18,391 nucleotides of DNA, from the NCBI GenBank assembly GCA_003662985.1, contig QMZD01000008.1:1-18391 (forward strand), written 5' to 3'. This DNA comes from Archaeoglobales archaeon (GTDB lineage: Archaea > Halobacteriota > Archaeoglobi > Archaeoglobales > Archaeoglobaceae). Below, in pieces: positions 1 through 6,580 of the stretch. The first letter of the stretch is position 1. Each line of letters opens with the position of its first letter. The notes beneath the pieces are model-generated. The model had not been told where the DNA came from, searched no databases, and worked only from the letters and a program-made list of their open reading frames with translations. The position numbers and the translations under genes are program-made.

Positions 1-832
1 AAAAAAATCGCAATAGAGTTTTCTTTAGATCATTTATAGTTTTGCGAGTATAGATCATGTCAATCTTACCTTTGTTGCACAATTCCACAATATGTTCTAA
101 ATCACTAACTCTTCTAAACCAACCAATACCATCTGTAACTAGATAAAATTTCACTGTATCTTCTTTAGCTTGGAGAATTTTTAGAATGTCACCGATGACA
201 TCAGTAAGTTTACTACCTGTGGCTTCATAACCCTTAACTTCTATAACAATTTCAGGATTGTTGTATGAAGGAATTGAAAAATCCGCCTTTGCAGAGCCTT
301 TGGTAGTATTGAAACTTCGACCTTTATCATACGCCACACCAATCTCTTTAAGTATCTCCTCAACATCATCCTCTAAGGATCTGCCTCTTTTTTGACCTTT
401 GACTGCTCTTCCCCGCATGAATTTGTACCGTTCAATTAGAATTTCATAATAGCTCCAATTTCTAAAAAGCTCTAGTTCAGCGATGCTTTTGATGCCCATT
501 TTATTAATCAGAACCTTAGCAATTTCCTTAGAAAAGCTAGGTGTCTTATTTCTTGCAGTTTTAAAAGAGTTCCCAAGAGGGAGTTTTGCAAAGTATAATA
601 ATTCATTGAGAAACTCATCTTGTGAAAGACCAAGCATCAACCTCATCACATCTAAAGCATATTTGTTTTCTCTTAAAATATATTCCAGAGTCTCTTCGGA
701 GACGCCATTGTCTATTAAAAACGAGCAAACCTCTTTTATACTCTCGATTACTTCTTTTCCCACATCATTTACCCACTCAGAAGGTATTCTTTCTATTTGG
801 TTTAAAATATCGGAAACTCTTAATCTAACCAA
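1..832 (-). CDS. PD-(D/E)XK restriction endonuclease, partial at the left edge
   Basis: An uninterrupted minus-strand reading frame of about 277 codons runs from a TTG at 832 off the left edge. The TTG follows the methyltransferase stop codon directly and has a strong purine-rich ribosome site (GGGAGGGGGA) about 10 bases before it, so I chose this start; the first internal ATG is about 63 codons later. The first 130 residues look helical. They are followed by a basic stretch (residues 140-151, RGRAVKGQKRGR) and a nuclease core: Glu in RSLEDDVEEIL (151-161), Asp184 in KADFSIP, and EVK at 198-200. The D...EVK spacing fits the PD-(D/E)XK fold of restriction enzymes. With a DNA methyltransferase directly upstream, this is most simply the cleavage subunit of a type II restriction-modification system, presumably cytoplasmic. 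I could not assign a subfamily (DpnII/MboI-like is possible) or a recognition site. The C-terminus is not in the window. Confidence 0.72.
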   Translation of the reverse strand, partial: MVRLRVSDILNQIERIPSEWVNDVGKEVIESIKEVCSFLIDNGVSEETLEYILRENKYALDVMRLMLGLSQDEFLNELLYFAKLPLGNSFKTARNKTPSFSKEIAKVLINKMGIKSIAELELFRNWSYYEILIERYKFMRGRAVKGQKRGRSLEDDVEEILKEIGVAYDKGRSFNTTKGSAKADFSIPSYNNPEIVIEVKGYEATGSKLTDVIGDILKILQAKEDTVKFYLVTDGIGWFRRVSDLEHIVELCNKGKIDMIYTRKTINDLKKTLLRFF

Positions 833-1735
833 CTATAACCACTCCCCCTCCCTAGCGTCTTCCCTGAAAATTATTTCAAAATCACACTTCGTATTATCCA
901 AGGTAGTTTGGCCGATCCCAACTCTTTTTTTAATCAATTTGACATATCTTGGATTTATCTCATATCCTACAGAATTTCTTCCCGTAAGTTTAGCAGCCAA
1001 CGTTGTTGTACCTGAACCCAAAAAAGGGTCTAAAATTGTATCACCCTTGAAACTATACATCTCTATAAACCTTTTTGGAATTTCAACCGGAAAAACAGCT
1101 GGATGTTCCTTTATCCATTCTGTTTCGGATTCCACCCCCCATATTTGCCTTGTATATTCAACCCATTTTTCATAAGGTATCTTGCTCTCTTCTTTAATTT
1201 CTTTTGGCATTTTTCTCCTTTTTCCAGGCTTCACAAGGACAAATATGTATTCCCAATACACTTGATTATATAATGTGGGAGGATAGGGATAAGAACCAAA
1301 AAGGGGGCCGGGTGCGCCACCTTTATATCGATTAAAACCTTTATCCCATATATAAGTGTCCAACAATCTGAACCCCAAATCTATGGCTTTTTGGAGAACC
1401 ATATGTGCAAGGGGAATTCTCCAAAATCTACCATCATCATAGTAGTATTTGGTGTGAATGTCTCCAATATTTAGACAAAACCTACCATCAGATATTAATA
1501 CCCGGTATACTTCTTTAAACACCTGTTCGATCATTTCAAAATATTCATCAATTTTGAAGGGTTGCCCCTTTTTAAATTTGCTCGTTACGTAAGGCGGACT
1601 AGTAACAACCATGTGAATAGATTCATTTTGGAGTTCTTTCATGTTTCTGCTATCTCCAAATATTATTTTATGATGCGTTCTTTCCTTAGCTTCTTCTGTA
1701 TTAACTTCATAAACATTTAAACCCATATCCTCCAC
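833..1735 (-). CDS. Beta-class DNA (cytosine-N4 or adenine-N6) methyltransferase of a restriction-modification system
   Basis: The 300-residue protein transfers a methyl group from S-adenosylmethionine to an exocyclic amino group in DNA, protecting the host from the adjacent endonuclease. The catalytic motif IV, TSPPY, is at residues 45-49 and the AdoMet-binding motif I, DPFLGSGTT, at 236-244. This order (IV before I) defines the beta class, and TSPPY is most common among N4-cytosine enzymes, although some N6-adenine enzymes carry it too. GYEINPRYV (257-265) matches the acidic motif after motif I. The region between them (about 100-230) would hold target recognition. The start is uncertain: GTG at 1735 gives a leaderless transcript with a promoter about 25 bases upstream, while the ATG at 1726 has a GGAGG only two bases before it. 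The gene ends in TAG immediately before the endonuclease start, in the same frame. The pair looks more AT-rich than the catabolic genes, consistent with acquisition by transfer. Confidence 0.88.
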   Translation of the reverse strand: MEDMGLNVYEVNTEEAKERTHHKIIFGDSRNMKELQNESIHMVVTSPPYVTSKFKKGQPFKIDEYFEMIEQVFKEVYRVLISDGRFCLNIGDIHTKYYYDDGRFWRIPLAHMVLQKAIDLGFRLLDTYIWDKGFNRYKGGAPGPLFGSYPYPPTLYNQVYWEYIFVLVKPGKRRKMPKEIKEESKIPYEKWVEYTRQIWGVESETEWIKEHPAVFPVEIPKRFIEMYSFKGDTILDPFLGSGTTTLAAKLTGRNSVGYEINPRYVKLIKKRVGIGQTTLDNTKCDFEIIFREDAREGEWL

Positions 1736-1744
1736 TAATTAGAC

Positions 1745-1770
1745 CACTACTTAAATTTTTTTAAGTAGTG
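1745..1770 (-). promoter_or_regulatory. Perfect 11-bp inverted repeat over the methyltransferase promoter
   Basis: The arms CACTACTTAAA (1745-1755) and TTTAAGTAGTG (1760-1770) are exact reverse complements around a 4-base TTTT centre. The element ends 9 bases before the GTG start of the methyltransferase, and its AT-rich core sits where an archaeal TATA box would be for a leaderless transcript. This is what an operator overlapping a core promoter looks like. The methyltransferase itself or an unlinked repressor could bind it. No dedicated controller (C) protein gene is visible beside it. Confidence 0.6.
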
Positions 1771-1843
1771 ACAATAGAAAATAGTTTTGATTCATTTACA
1801 AATAACTTCAACTAAATAATTTTTTATTACAATATATTCATTT

Positions 1844-1859
1844 CAAAAAATTTAAAAAG
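1844..1859 (+). promoter_or_regulatory. Archaeal core promoter of the amidohydrolase gene
   Basis: An A-rich B-recognition-like stretch (CAAAAAA) is followed by TTTAAAAAG centred near 1854, about 26 bases before the ATG at 1881. No Shine-Dalgarno sequence lies between, so a leaderless mRNA starting at or next to the ATG is likely. The element is divergent from the methyltransferase promoter in the same 145-base spacer. Confidence 0.55.
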
Positions 1860-1880
1860 CCCTTTCAAGTCCTCTTAAAG

Positions 1881-2705
1881 ATGGTGACAATCGATTTCCA
1901 CATGCATATATACGAAGAACCCTGGCATTCTTGGGTGATTGAGTTCTTAGAGAAGATAAACCCTTCCTTAGACTATACCAAGCCAGTTAAGCCCGAATAC
2001 CTGCTAAGAGACATGGATGAGGCTGGAATCGAATATGGGGTCATATTCGCCGAGAGTACACCACAGGTTACGGGGATAGTCAGCAACGAGTTCGTTTCAA
2101 ACTTTTGTAGCAAGAGCGATAGGCTGATACCCTTCGCATCCGTTAATCCAAACTTATCCCCCGATCCGGCTGGCGATCTAGAATACTGTGTAAAGGAACT
2201 TGGTATGAGGGGTTTAAAGCTCCTTCCTTCCTACATGTACTTCTATCCAAATGAGAAAAGGGTTTATTCCCTTTACGAGAAGGCTGTTGAACTCAAAATC
2301 CCAGTTATCTTCCACACCGGCACCTCAGTTTTCAAAAACGTGAGACAGAAGTATGCAGACCCCCTTTACTTGGATGATGTTGCCGTCGACTTCCCTGAGC
2401 TAAAAATAATCATGGCCCACTCAGGCAGGGGGTGGTGGTACGATACCGCCAGCATGCTCGCGAGAATCCATGAAAACGTTTATCTTGAGATATCGGGTCT
2501 ACCTCCAAAGAAATTGCTCGATTACTTCCCGAACCTCGATAACCTATCTGATAAAGTTATATTCGGATCTGATTGGCCTGGATGCAGGCTTGAAAAGCTT
2601 GTAGAAGATATCAAAAACCTCTCCATTAGCGAGGAGGCAATCAGGAAGATTCTTGGCGAGAACGCGGCTAAGATACTCGGTCTCAAAAATACCAAAGATT
2701 TTTAA
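1881..2705 (+). CDS. Metal-dependent amidohydrolase-family enzyme (ACMSD/amidohydrolase-2 type TIM barrel)
   Basis: The 274-residue protein has the marks of the amidohydrolase-2 family: an HxH metal motif at residues 7-9 (DFHMHI), a histidine in FHTG in the middle, a second in MAHSG, and the C-terminal catalytic aspartate in FGSDWPG. Members are zinc- or other metal-dependent TIM barrels that decarboxylate or hydrolyse cyclic or aromatic acids (for example ACMSD, gamma-resorcylate decarboxylase, 4-oxalomesaconate hydratase), and many are orphan hydrolases. Length and motif order are normal and no signal peptide is visible, so it should be cytoplasmic. It starts with ATG at 1881, apparently leaderless. 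The next gene, a ferredoxin, begins 24 bases after its stop. The neighbourhood of benzoyl-CoA reductase genes suggests, but does not prove, a role in aromatic acid metabolism. I cannot name a substrate. Confidence 0.8.
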   Translation: MVTIDFHMHIYEEPWHSWVIEFLEKINPSLDYTKPVKPEYLLRDMDEAGIEYGVIFAESTPQVTGIVSNEFVSNFCSKSDRLIPFASVNPNLSPDPAGDLEYCVKELGMRGLKLLPSYMYFYPNEKRVYSLYEKAVELKIPVIFHTGTSVFKNVRQKYADPLYLDDVAVDFPELKIIMAHSGRGWWYDTASMLARIHENVYLEISGLPPKKLLDYFPNLDNLSDKVIFGSDWPGCRLEKLVEDIKNLSISEEAIRKILGENAAKILGLKNTKDF

Positions 2706-2712
2706 AGTTATT
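2695..2712 (+). promoter_or_regulatory. Possible leaderless promoter of the ferredoxin gene
   Basis: The sequence AGATTTTTAAAGTTATT overlaps the stop codon of the amidohydrolase and is centred 25-28 bases before the ferredoxin ATG at 2730. The ATG has no Shine-Dalgarno sequence, so a separate leaderless transcript from this TATA-like element is plausible. Read-through from the upstream promoter is also possible. Confidence 0.4.
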
Positions 2713-2729
2713 AAATCGAAAATTAATCA

Positions 2730-3038
2730 ATGATTGCACAATATGGTTATCGGGATGGTTCCGGGGTTTACTATATAAGCATAGATACGGACCTCTGCGA
2801 TGGCTGCACTTCACTTCCTCAACCAAAATGCGTTGAAGTTTGTCCGGCAGGCGTTTTTGAGGTTGGAGAGGATGAAATTGACCCCTTTAGGGAGGAACCA
2901 GTGGCAAAAGTGAAAGAGGAACACAGAAAAAAGCTCAGGTTTAGCTGCGCACAATGTAAACCTGCCGGAGGTTGGGACGTAAACGAGCTTCCCTGCGTTA
3001 AATCTTGCCCTAAAAATGCGATAAGCCACTCCTGGTAA
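2730..3038 (+). CDS. Ferredoxin-like protein with two predicted [4Fe-4S] clusters
   Basis: The 102-residue soluble protein has two cysteine groups. The first is C23-x2-C26, then C34-x3-C38-Pro after a seven-residue insertion (TSLPQPK). The second is C73-x2-C76, then C89-x3-C93-Pro after a long insertion. The CP endings and spacing are those of bacterial-type 2[4Fe-4S] ferredoxins, but both CxxC halves are separated from the CxxxCP halves by loops, unlike a classical ferredoxin. About 35 residues rich in Glu, Lys and Arg separate the two binding sites. The protein ends in ISHSW. From memory, small iron-sulfur proteins of anaerobic benzoyl-CoA gene clusters (BamC-like) look similar, but I cannot confirm this without a search. 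A role as electron carrier to or from the nearby benzoyl-CoA reductase or its redox partner is inference from context. The 73-residue protein follows after 14 bases and is probably co-transcribed. Confidence 0.75.
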   Translation: MIAQYGYRDGSGVYYISIDTDLCDGCTSLPQPKCVEVCPAGVFEVGEDEIDPFREEPVAKVKEEHRKKLRFSCAQCKPAGGWDVNELPCVKSCPKNAISHSW

Positions 3039-3052
3039 ATTCGTGGTGAGAT

Positions 3053-3274
3053 ATGACAAAAGGGTGGCAAAGAGCGTTCACCGTTGAGAGAAGCAGAGCC
3101 CAAGAGTACATCGAGCTATACGAATCAATGGGTTATGAAGTAAAAGTTGTTGATGCTGCAGAATGCGATTTTAAAGATGAGTGCAGGATCTGTTACCTCC
3201 AAGGCGATTACGTCGAGATATTCATAAGAGAGAAATCCGACGAATTTGATGAGGATTCTGAGTGGGAAGAGTAA
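3053..3274 (+). CDS. Small conserved-looking acidic protein with three cysteines, function unknown
   Basis: This 73-residue protein is not recognised. It starts with ATG at 3053 and has a GGTGAG ribosome site 4 bases upstream, which supports it being a real gene despite its size. The first half (MTKGWQRAFTVERSRAQEYI) predicts a helix followed by a beta strand (YEVKVVD). The middle carries Cys38, Cys44 and Cys47 in the pattern C-x5-C-x2-C, and the last 12 residues are almost all acidic. A helix-strand unit with a cysteine group could bind metal or an iron-sulfur cluster, or be an accessory or maturation factor for the ferredoxin encoded just upstream. That is inference from position only. There is no signal peptide or membrane segment. 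Confidence 0.65.
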   Translation: MTKGWQRAFTVERSRAQEYIELYESMGYEVKVVDAAECDFKDECRICYLQGDYVEIFIREKSDEFDEDSEWEE

Positions 3275-3314
3275 ATTTGGTTTATTAAACCTCGTTAATC
3301 TTATTAATTCTGTA

Positions 3315-3335
3315 AGAAATTGTTTTTAAATTTCT
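3315..3335 (+). repeat. 7-bp inverted repeat between the small-protein gene and the regulator gene
   Basis: AGAAATT (3315-3321) and AATTTCT (3329-3335) are exact inverted arms with a T-rich 7-base loop. The site lies 40 bases after the stop of the 73-residue protein and about 15 bases before the TATA element of the regulator gene. It could be a weak terminator for the upstream genes or an operator for the regulator. Sequence alone does not decide. Confidence 0.35.
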
Positions 3336-3348
3336 CGTACTAAGTTAA

Positions 3349-3362
3349 ATTTAAATATATAT
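3349..3362 (+). promoter_or_regulatory. TATA box of the winged-helix regulator gene
   Basis: The element ATTTAAATATATAT is centred about 26 bases before the ATG at 3381. There is no Shine-Dalgarno sequence before the ATG (CAGCTTCT), which points to a leaderless mRNA. Confidence 0.55.
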
Positions 3363-3380
3363 TGGTAGTTTACAGCTTCT

Positions 3381-3902
3381 ATGGAATTCGATATTCGAAT
3401 GCCGATCGTTAGGCTTGATAAAACAAAAATCGCCATACTCAAGGAAAAGATCTCGGATCCAAATATCACGACAAGAAGACTCAGTCAGGTTTTAAAAGAT
3501 AAATATAACATATCAATGAGTCATGCAAGGATAGCAGAGATAATAAAGGAAATGAAAGAGACCGAAGTTTTTAGGGAAACTGTAATACCAAACGAGAACT
3601 ATTTTATCTTCTCTTTTATGGAATTTAGCTTTGACAACAAGAATTTTGCCGATAACTGGAGAAAAACCTATGAATATCTTATTAACTGTCCGAACGTTAT
3701 TCTATTCTTCATAACTGATGGGATTTTTCGATGGAAGTTTATAATGGTTTTCAGAAGCTTTCAAGAGGTATCCAGATGGGTTCACGAGTTTCTCAAAGAA
3801 CACGGCAAACTCGTTAATGATATGAACATTCTGATCGTTTATCGAATACTGAAATTCAAATTTGATGATAGACTGCTTGATGACCTTCTTGATGTTAAAT
3901 AA
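3381..3902 (+). CDS. Winged helix-turn-helix transcriptional regulator (Lrp/AsnC-like layout)
   Basis: The 173-residue protein has an N-terminal DNA-binding domain at about residues 15-65. NITTRRLSQVLKDKY forms the first helices, SMSHARIAEIIKEM is the probable recognition helix, and a wing (VFRETVIPNE) follows. The C-terminal 100 residues alternate strands (FIFSFMEFSF, VILFFITDG, WKFIMVFRS, MNILIVYRIL) with two helices, a ferredoxin-like layout as in the ligand-binding RAM domains of Lrp/AsnC proteins. The family match is by architecture, not by a diagnostic motif. The gene stands alone between two promoters, on the same strand as and directly upstream of the benzoyl-CoA reductase genes, so it is the obvious candidate for a local regulator of them. 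The effector (perhaps an aromatic acid or its CoA thioester) is unknown. It is not related in layout to the bacterial regulator BzdR, which has a shikimate-kinase-like domain. Confidence 0.72.
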   Translation: MEFDIRMPIVRLDKTKIAILKEKISDPNITTRRLSQVLKDKYNISMSHARIAEIIKEMKETEVFRETVIPNENYFIFSFMEFSFDNKNFADNWRKTYEYLINCPNVILFFITDGIFRWKFIMVFRSFQEVSRWVHEFLKEHGKLVNDMNILIVYRILKFKFDDRLLDDLLDVK

Positions 3903-3960
3903 ATAACCGAACTATACAATGTAAAGGTAAACCCTCAAATTATTTTTCAGAGTATCAAAA

Positions 3961-3983
3961 TGTTTATATATTTCGTTTACGAA
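3961..3983 (+). promoter_or_regulatory. Promoter of the benzoyl-CoA reductase operon with a small palindrome just downstream of TATA
   Basis: TGTTTATATATTT (3961-3973) is a good archaeal TATA box. It predicts a start near 3990 and a leader of about 40 bases containing the ribosome site GGAGGTGA (4023-4030), 4 bases before the bzdN ATG. The palindrome TTCG-TTTA-CGAA (3972-3983) directly follows the TATA box, a position where a bound repressor would block polymerase recruitment. It is short, so its role is tentative. Confidence 0.5.
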
Positions 3984-4034
3984 TACTAACTAAATTGGAG
4001 AAAAAACTTGACAATTTATATTGGAGGTGAGTAG

Positions 4035-5213
4035 ATGGGGAAAAAAGTAGAGGAAGTTCCACAGCTCAAGCAGTTCAGAGAGTGGTTCGATAAGCGGCAT
4101 GAATACGCTAAAGAATGGAAAAGAGAAAACGGAGGGAAAATTGTGGGCTACTACTGTACATACTGTCCTGAAGAAATCCTATACGCTGCTGGAGTACTTC
4201 CAGTTAGAATTCTCGGTTCCCATGAGCCTGAAAGCATAACCAGGCCATATCTCCACGATATGTATTGTCCCTTTTGCCATGACACTTTAGCCCAAGGACT
4301 GCAGGGAAGGTACGACTACCTAGATGGAGTTACGCTGGCTCAATCGTGCCTCCATATGAGGCAGTCCTATTTCAGTTTCGTTGACAGGGTTCCAAACATC
4401 CAGTGGAGTTATTACATGCACTTCCCACATGGTGTGAACAATCCTCATGCAACGCCCTATCTCAGGTGGGAACTTGAGAAGTTTAAGTCAGCAGTTGAGG
4501 AGTGGACGGGAGTAACCATAACAAACAAAGAACTTGACAAAGCGATTGAGATCTACAACAAAAACCGCCAGCTCATGAAAAAGGTTTTTGAGTTAAGGAG
4601 GGGTGAGAAACCACCAATCACAGGTTTGCATGCGATGGAGATGGTAGTTTCTTCTCAAGTGGTTGATAAGAAAGACCACAATGAGATTTTAGAATCTTTC
4701 CTAGAAGACCTAAAGGATGTCGAAGTAGATAGAGAAACCGGCACTCGATTAATACTGATTGGTAGTGAAGACGACGATAGAAGCTTTCTTGAATTGGTTG
4801 AATACGGGATAAACTATCCTGCAACATTTGTTTACGAAGAATGCTGCACCGGAGCCAGGTACTTCTGGGATGAGGTAAGACCTAATGAAGATAGATTGAT
4901 GGCCCTCGCTGAAAGGTATGTGAAAAGGATTCCATGTCCTGCCAAGGACTGGGCTGCTGGAGAACTCATCAGAAGGAGATTTCAACATATTGAGAAAGTG
5001 ATAAAAGATTACAACGTACAAGGGGCCATTATCGCTCAAATGAAATTCTGTGATCCCCATGAACTTGATATCCCCTCACTCAGAGTTCTGTTCGACAAAA
5101 ATAACGTTAAGCATCTAACGCTGGAACTCGATATAACCCAGCCAATTGGACAATTCAGAACCCGTGTTGAGGCGTTTCTCGAGGCTTTAGGTGAGGAGGA
5201 TTTATTCTTCTGA
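4035..5213 (+). CDS. bzdN: Benzoyl-CoA reductase subunit of the HgdB family (BzdN/BcrC type)
   Basis: The 392-residue protein belongs to the 2-hydroxyacyl-CoA dehydratase component D (HgdB/FldC) superfamily, which holds [4Fe-4S] clusters and the substrate site. Candidate cluster ligands are C41 and C44 (YYCTYCPEE), C78 and C81 (MYCPFCHD) and C105 (QSCLHMR), with another pair in YEECCTGARYF in the second half. Length and position (first of four) match BzdN/BcrC. With BzdO it should form the ring-reduction module that binds benzoyl-CoA and accepts electrons from the ATPase module, yielding cyclohexa-1,5-diene-1-carbonyl-CoA in the cytoplasm. An alternative is a 2-hydroxyacyl-CoA dehydratase subunit. 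Two different ATPase genes downstream argue for benzoyl-CoA reductase, because dehydratases use a single homodimeric activator. A strong GGAGGTGA precedes the ATG. The next start lies about 10 bases after this stop codon. Confidence 0.85.
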   Translation: MGKKVEEVPQLKQFREWFDKRHEYAKEWKRENGGKIVGYYCTYCPEEILYAAGVLPVRILGSHEPESITRPYLHDMYCPFCHDTLAQGLQGRYDYLDGVTLAQSCLHMRQSYFSFVDRVPNIQWSYYMHFPHGVNNPHATPYLRWELEKFKSAVEEWTGVTITNKELDKAIEIYNKNRQLMKKVFELRRGEKPPITGLHAMEMVVSSQVVDKKDHNEILESFLEDLKDVEVDRETGTRLILIGSEDDDRSFLELVEYGINYPATFVYEECCTGARYFWDEVRPNEDRLMALAERYVKRIPCPAKDWAAGELIRRRFQHIEKVIKDYNVQGAIIAQMKFCDPHELDIPSLRVLFDKNNVKHLTLELDITQPIGQFRTRVEAFLEALGEEDLFF

Positions 5214-5220
5214 GGTGAGA

Positions 5221-6561
5221 ATGATGGAAGTGAAAGTAAGACCACTTGAATGTTGGAACGATTTTAAGAAGTATAGGGAGAGATATTACAAAAACTATCT
5301 GGAGGCAAAAGATAAGGGTGGTATACGATGGGCCGGTTCTGCCTGGGCTTTCGATGCGATACCCCACGGATTGGGAGAGGATGTTTATCCGCTAACGGGG
5401 GAGCCATATGGCGCCACATGCGCATTCTTCCATGAGTTCTCTCGACAATGCTTAGAAACTATCGAAAGAAAGGGGGCTGCAAGAGATCTTTGCGGATACA
5501 TGAGAAACTACTGGGGTTCGATTGCCCAAAACAAGTATCTCCTGGCAGATGGAAGTATAGTTGAGCCGTTCCCACGACCTGACTTCAACTTCACAATCCA
5601 CATTTGTTGCAGTCATGCAAAGTGGTACCATTACGCAGCCGAACTAGAGAACGGGGTTCCAACGTATGCTGTGGATATTTCAGTAGGACCTGGGTATTTA
5701 CTCGACGACAAGAAAATAAACTACGTGGTAAAGCAGCTAAATGATGCGATCCCTTGGATGGAGAAAATAACGGGAAGAGAATATGATGACGAACTGTTGA
5801 TTAAAGCCGTGTATGCCGAAGCGGACGCAATGTCCACCTGGGCAAAGATTTGCAAACTGAACCAAGCGAGGCCAGCTCCACTCGAGGAGAAATCAATGTT
5901 TAGCCTGTATGTACTCAATCTAATAAACAGGTCTGATCCTGAGGTGGCGAAGCTGTACCACAAGCTTTACGATGAGGTTGAAAGTAGGGTAAAAAGAGGA
6001 ATCGGAGCTTTAACCCACGAACAATTCAGATTCTTCACCGATAACCCACCTCCCTGGGCATTCCTTAAAGTTTACAGGTATCTAGAGAAAGAGTATGCGG
6101 CTATTTCACTGGGAGCGATCTACACCTTTGGACTTGGTGGTGGCTGGATAGGAATGGATGAAAAGGGAGAAAAATGGATCTGGGAACCGGCTCCAACTCC
6201 TGAGGAGGCAGGTGTTGAGATTACAAACAGAGAAGAGGCTCTCAGATGGACTGCAGAATACAACCTCAGATACAGAGCCTCTTGGCAACATGAATACTCT
6301 CACTGGATTAGAAAGCTTGAAACATATCAGATGATCAAGGACTGGAATGCAGACGCGATTATAATGCACATAAATAGAGGTTGTGAACTGTGGAACATGT
6401 CAACACTGGAGGTTAGAGACTACCTAGTCAAAAAGGGCATACCAGTCGCAACGTACGAAGGAAACATGGCGGATCCTAGAGATTTTGACGAAGCAAGAAC
6501 CTTTAACGTGATAGATTCCTTCATGCAAAGTTTAGGTATTGAAAGAATCTCTGAAAAATAA
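5221..6561 (+). CDS. bzdO: Benzoyl-CoA reductase subunit of the HgdB family (BzdO/BcrB type)
   Basis: About 446 residues, a second HgdB-family subunit and the usual partner of BzdN in the substrate-reducing half of class I benzoyl-CoA reductase. Cysteines likely to serve clusters are in RDLCGYMRNYWG (near residue 90), HICCSHAKWY (near 125) and HINRGCELWNMS (near 395). The last is the C-terminal cysteine motif typical of this family. The start is ATG 5221 or 5224: GAGGTGAG (5212-5219) lies just before them and partly overlaps the bzdN stop codon, whereas an in-frame GTG at 5191 lies inside bzdN and has no better site. Benzoyl-CoA should bind at the BzdN/BzdO interface, as judged from the dehydratase family. 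The length (446 against roughly 440 in bacterial homologues, from memory) is normal, and no broken motif was seen. Confidence 0.85.
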   Translation: MMEVKVRPLECWNDFKKYRERYYKNYLEAKDKGGIRWAGSAWAFDAIPHGLGEDVYPLTGEPYGATCAFFHEFSRQCLETIERKGAARDLCGYMRNYWGSIAQNKYLLADGSIVEPFPRPDFNFTIHICCSHAKWYHYAAELENGVPTYAVDISVGPGYLLDDKKINYVVKQLNDAIPWMEKITGREYDDELLIKAVYAEADAMSTWAKICKLNQARPAPLEEKSMFSLYVLNLINRSDPEVAKLYHKLYDEVESRVKRGIGALTHEQFRFFTDNPPPWAFLKVYRYLEKEYAAISLGAIYTFGLGGGWIGMDEKGEKWIWEPAPTPEEAGVEITNREEALRWTAEYNLRYRASWQHEYSHWIRKLETYQMIKDWNADAIIMHINRGCELWNMSTLEVRDYLVKKGIPVATYEGNMADPRDFDEARTFNVIDSFMQSLGIERISEK

Positions 6562-6580
6562 AGCTTGGGGGTGTTTAGAA

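Noticed and set aside
483..1175. 230-codon plus-strand open frame across the restriction-modification pair
   Set aside because: It is antisense to the methyltransferase motifs and to the endonuclease frame, has no recognisable domain, and its Ser/Leu/Ile-rich composition is that of a reverse-complement shadow.
5191..5220. GTG at 5191 as the start of bzdO
   Set aside because: It would add ten residues inside bzdN and lacks a properly placed ribosome site, whereas GAGGTGAG lies just before the ATGs at 5221 and 5224.
6539..6580. Upstream ATG at 6539 for bzdP
   Set aside because: It overlaps the end of bzdO and adds a tail before the first ASKHA strand. GGGGGTG before ATG 6581 is convincing.
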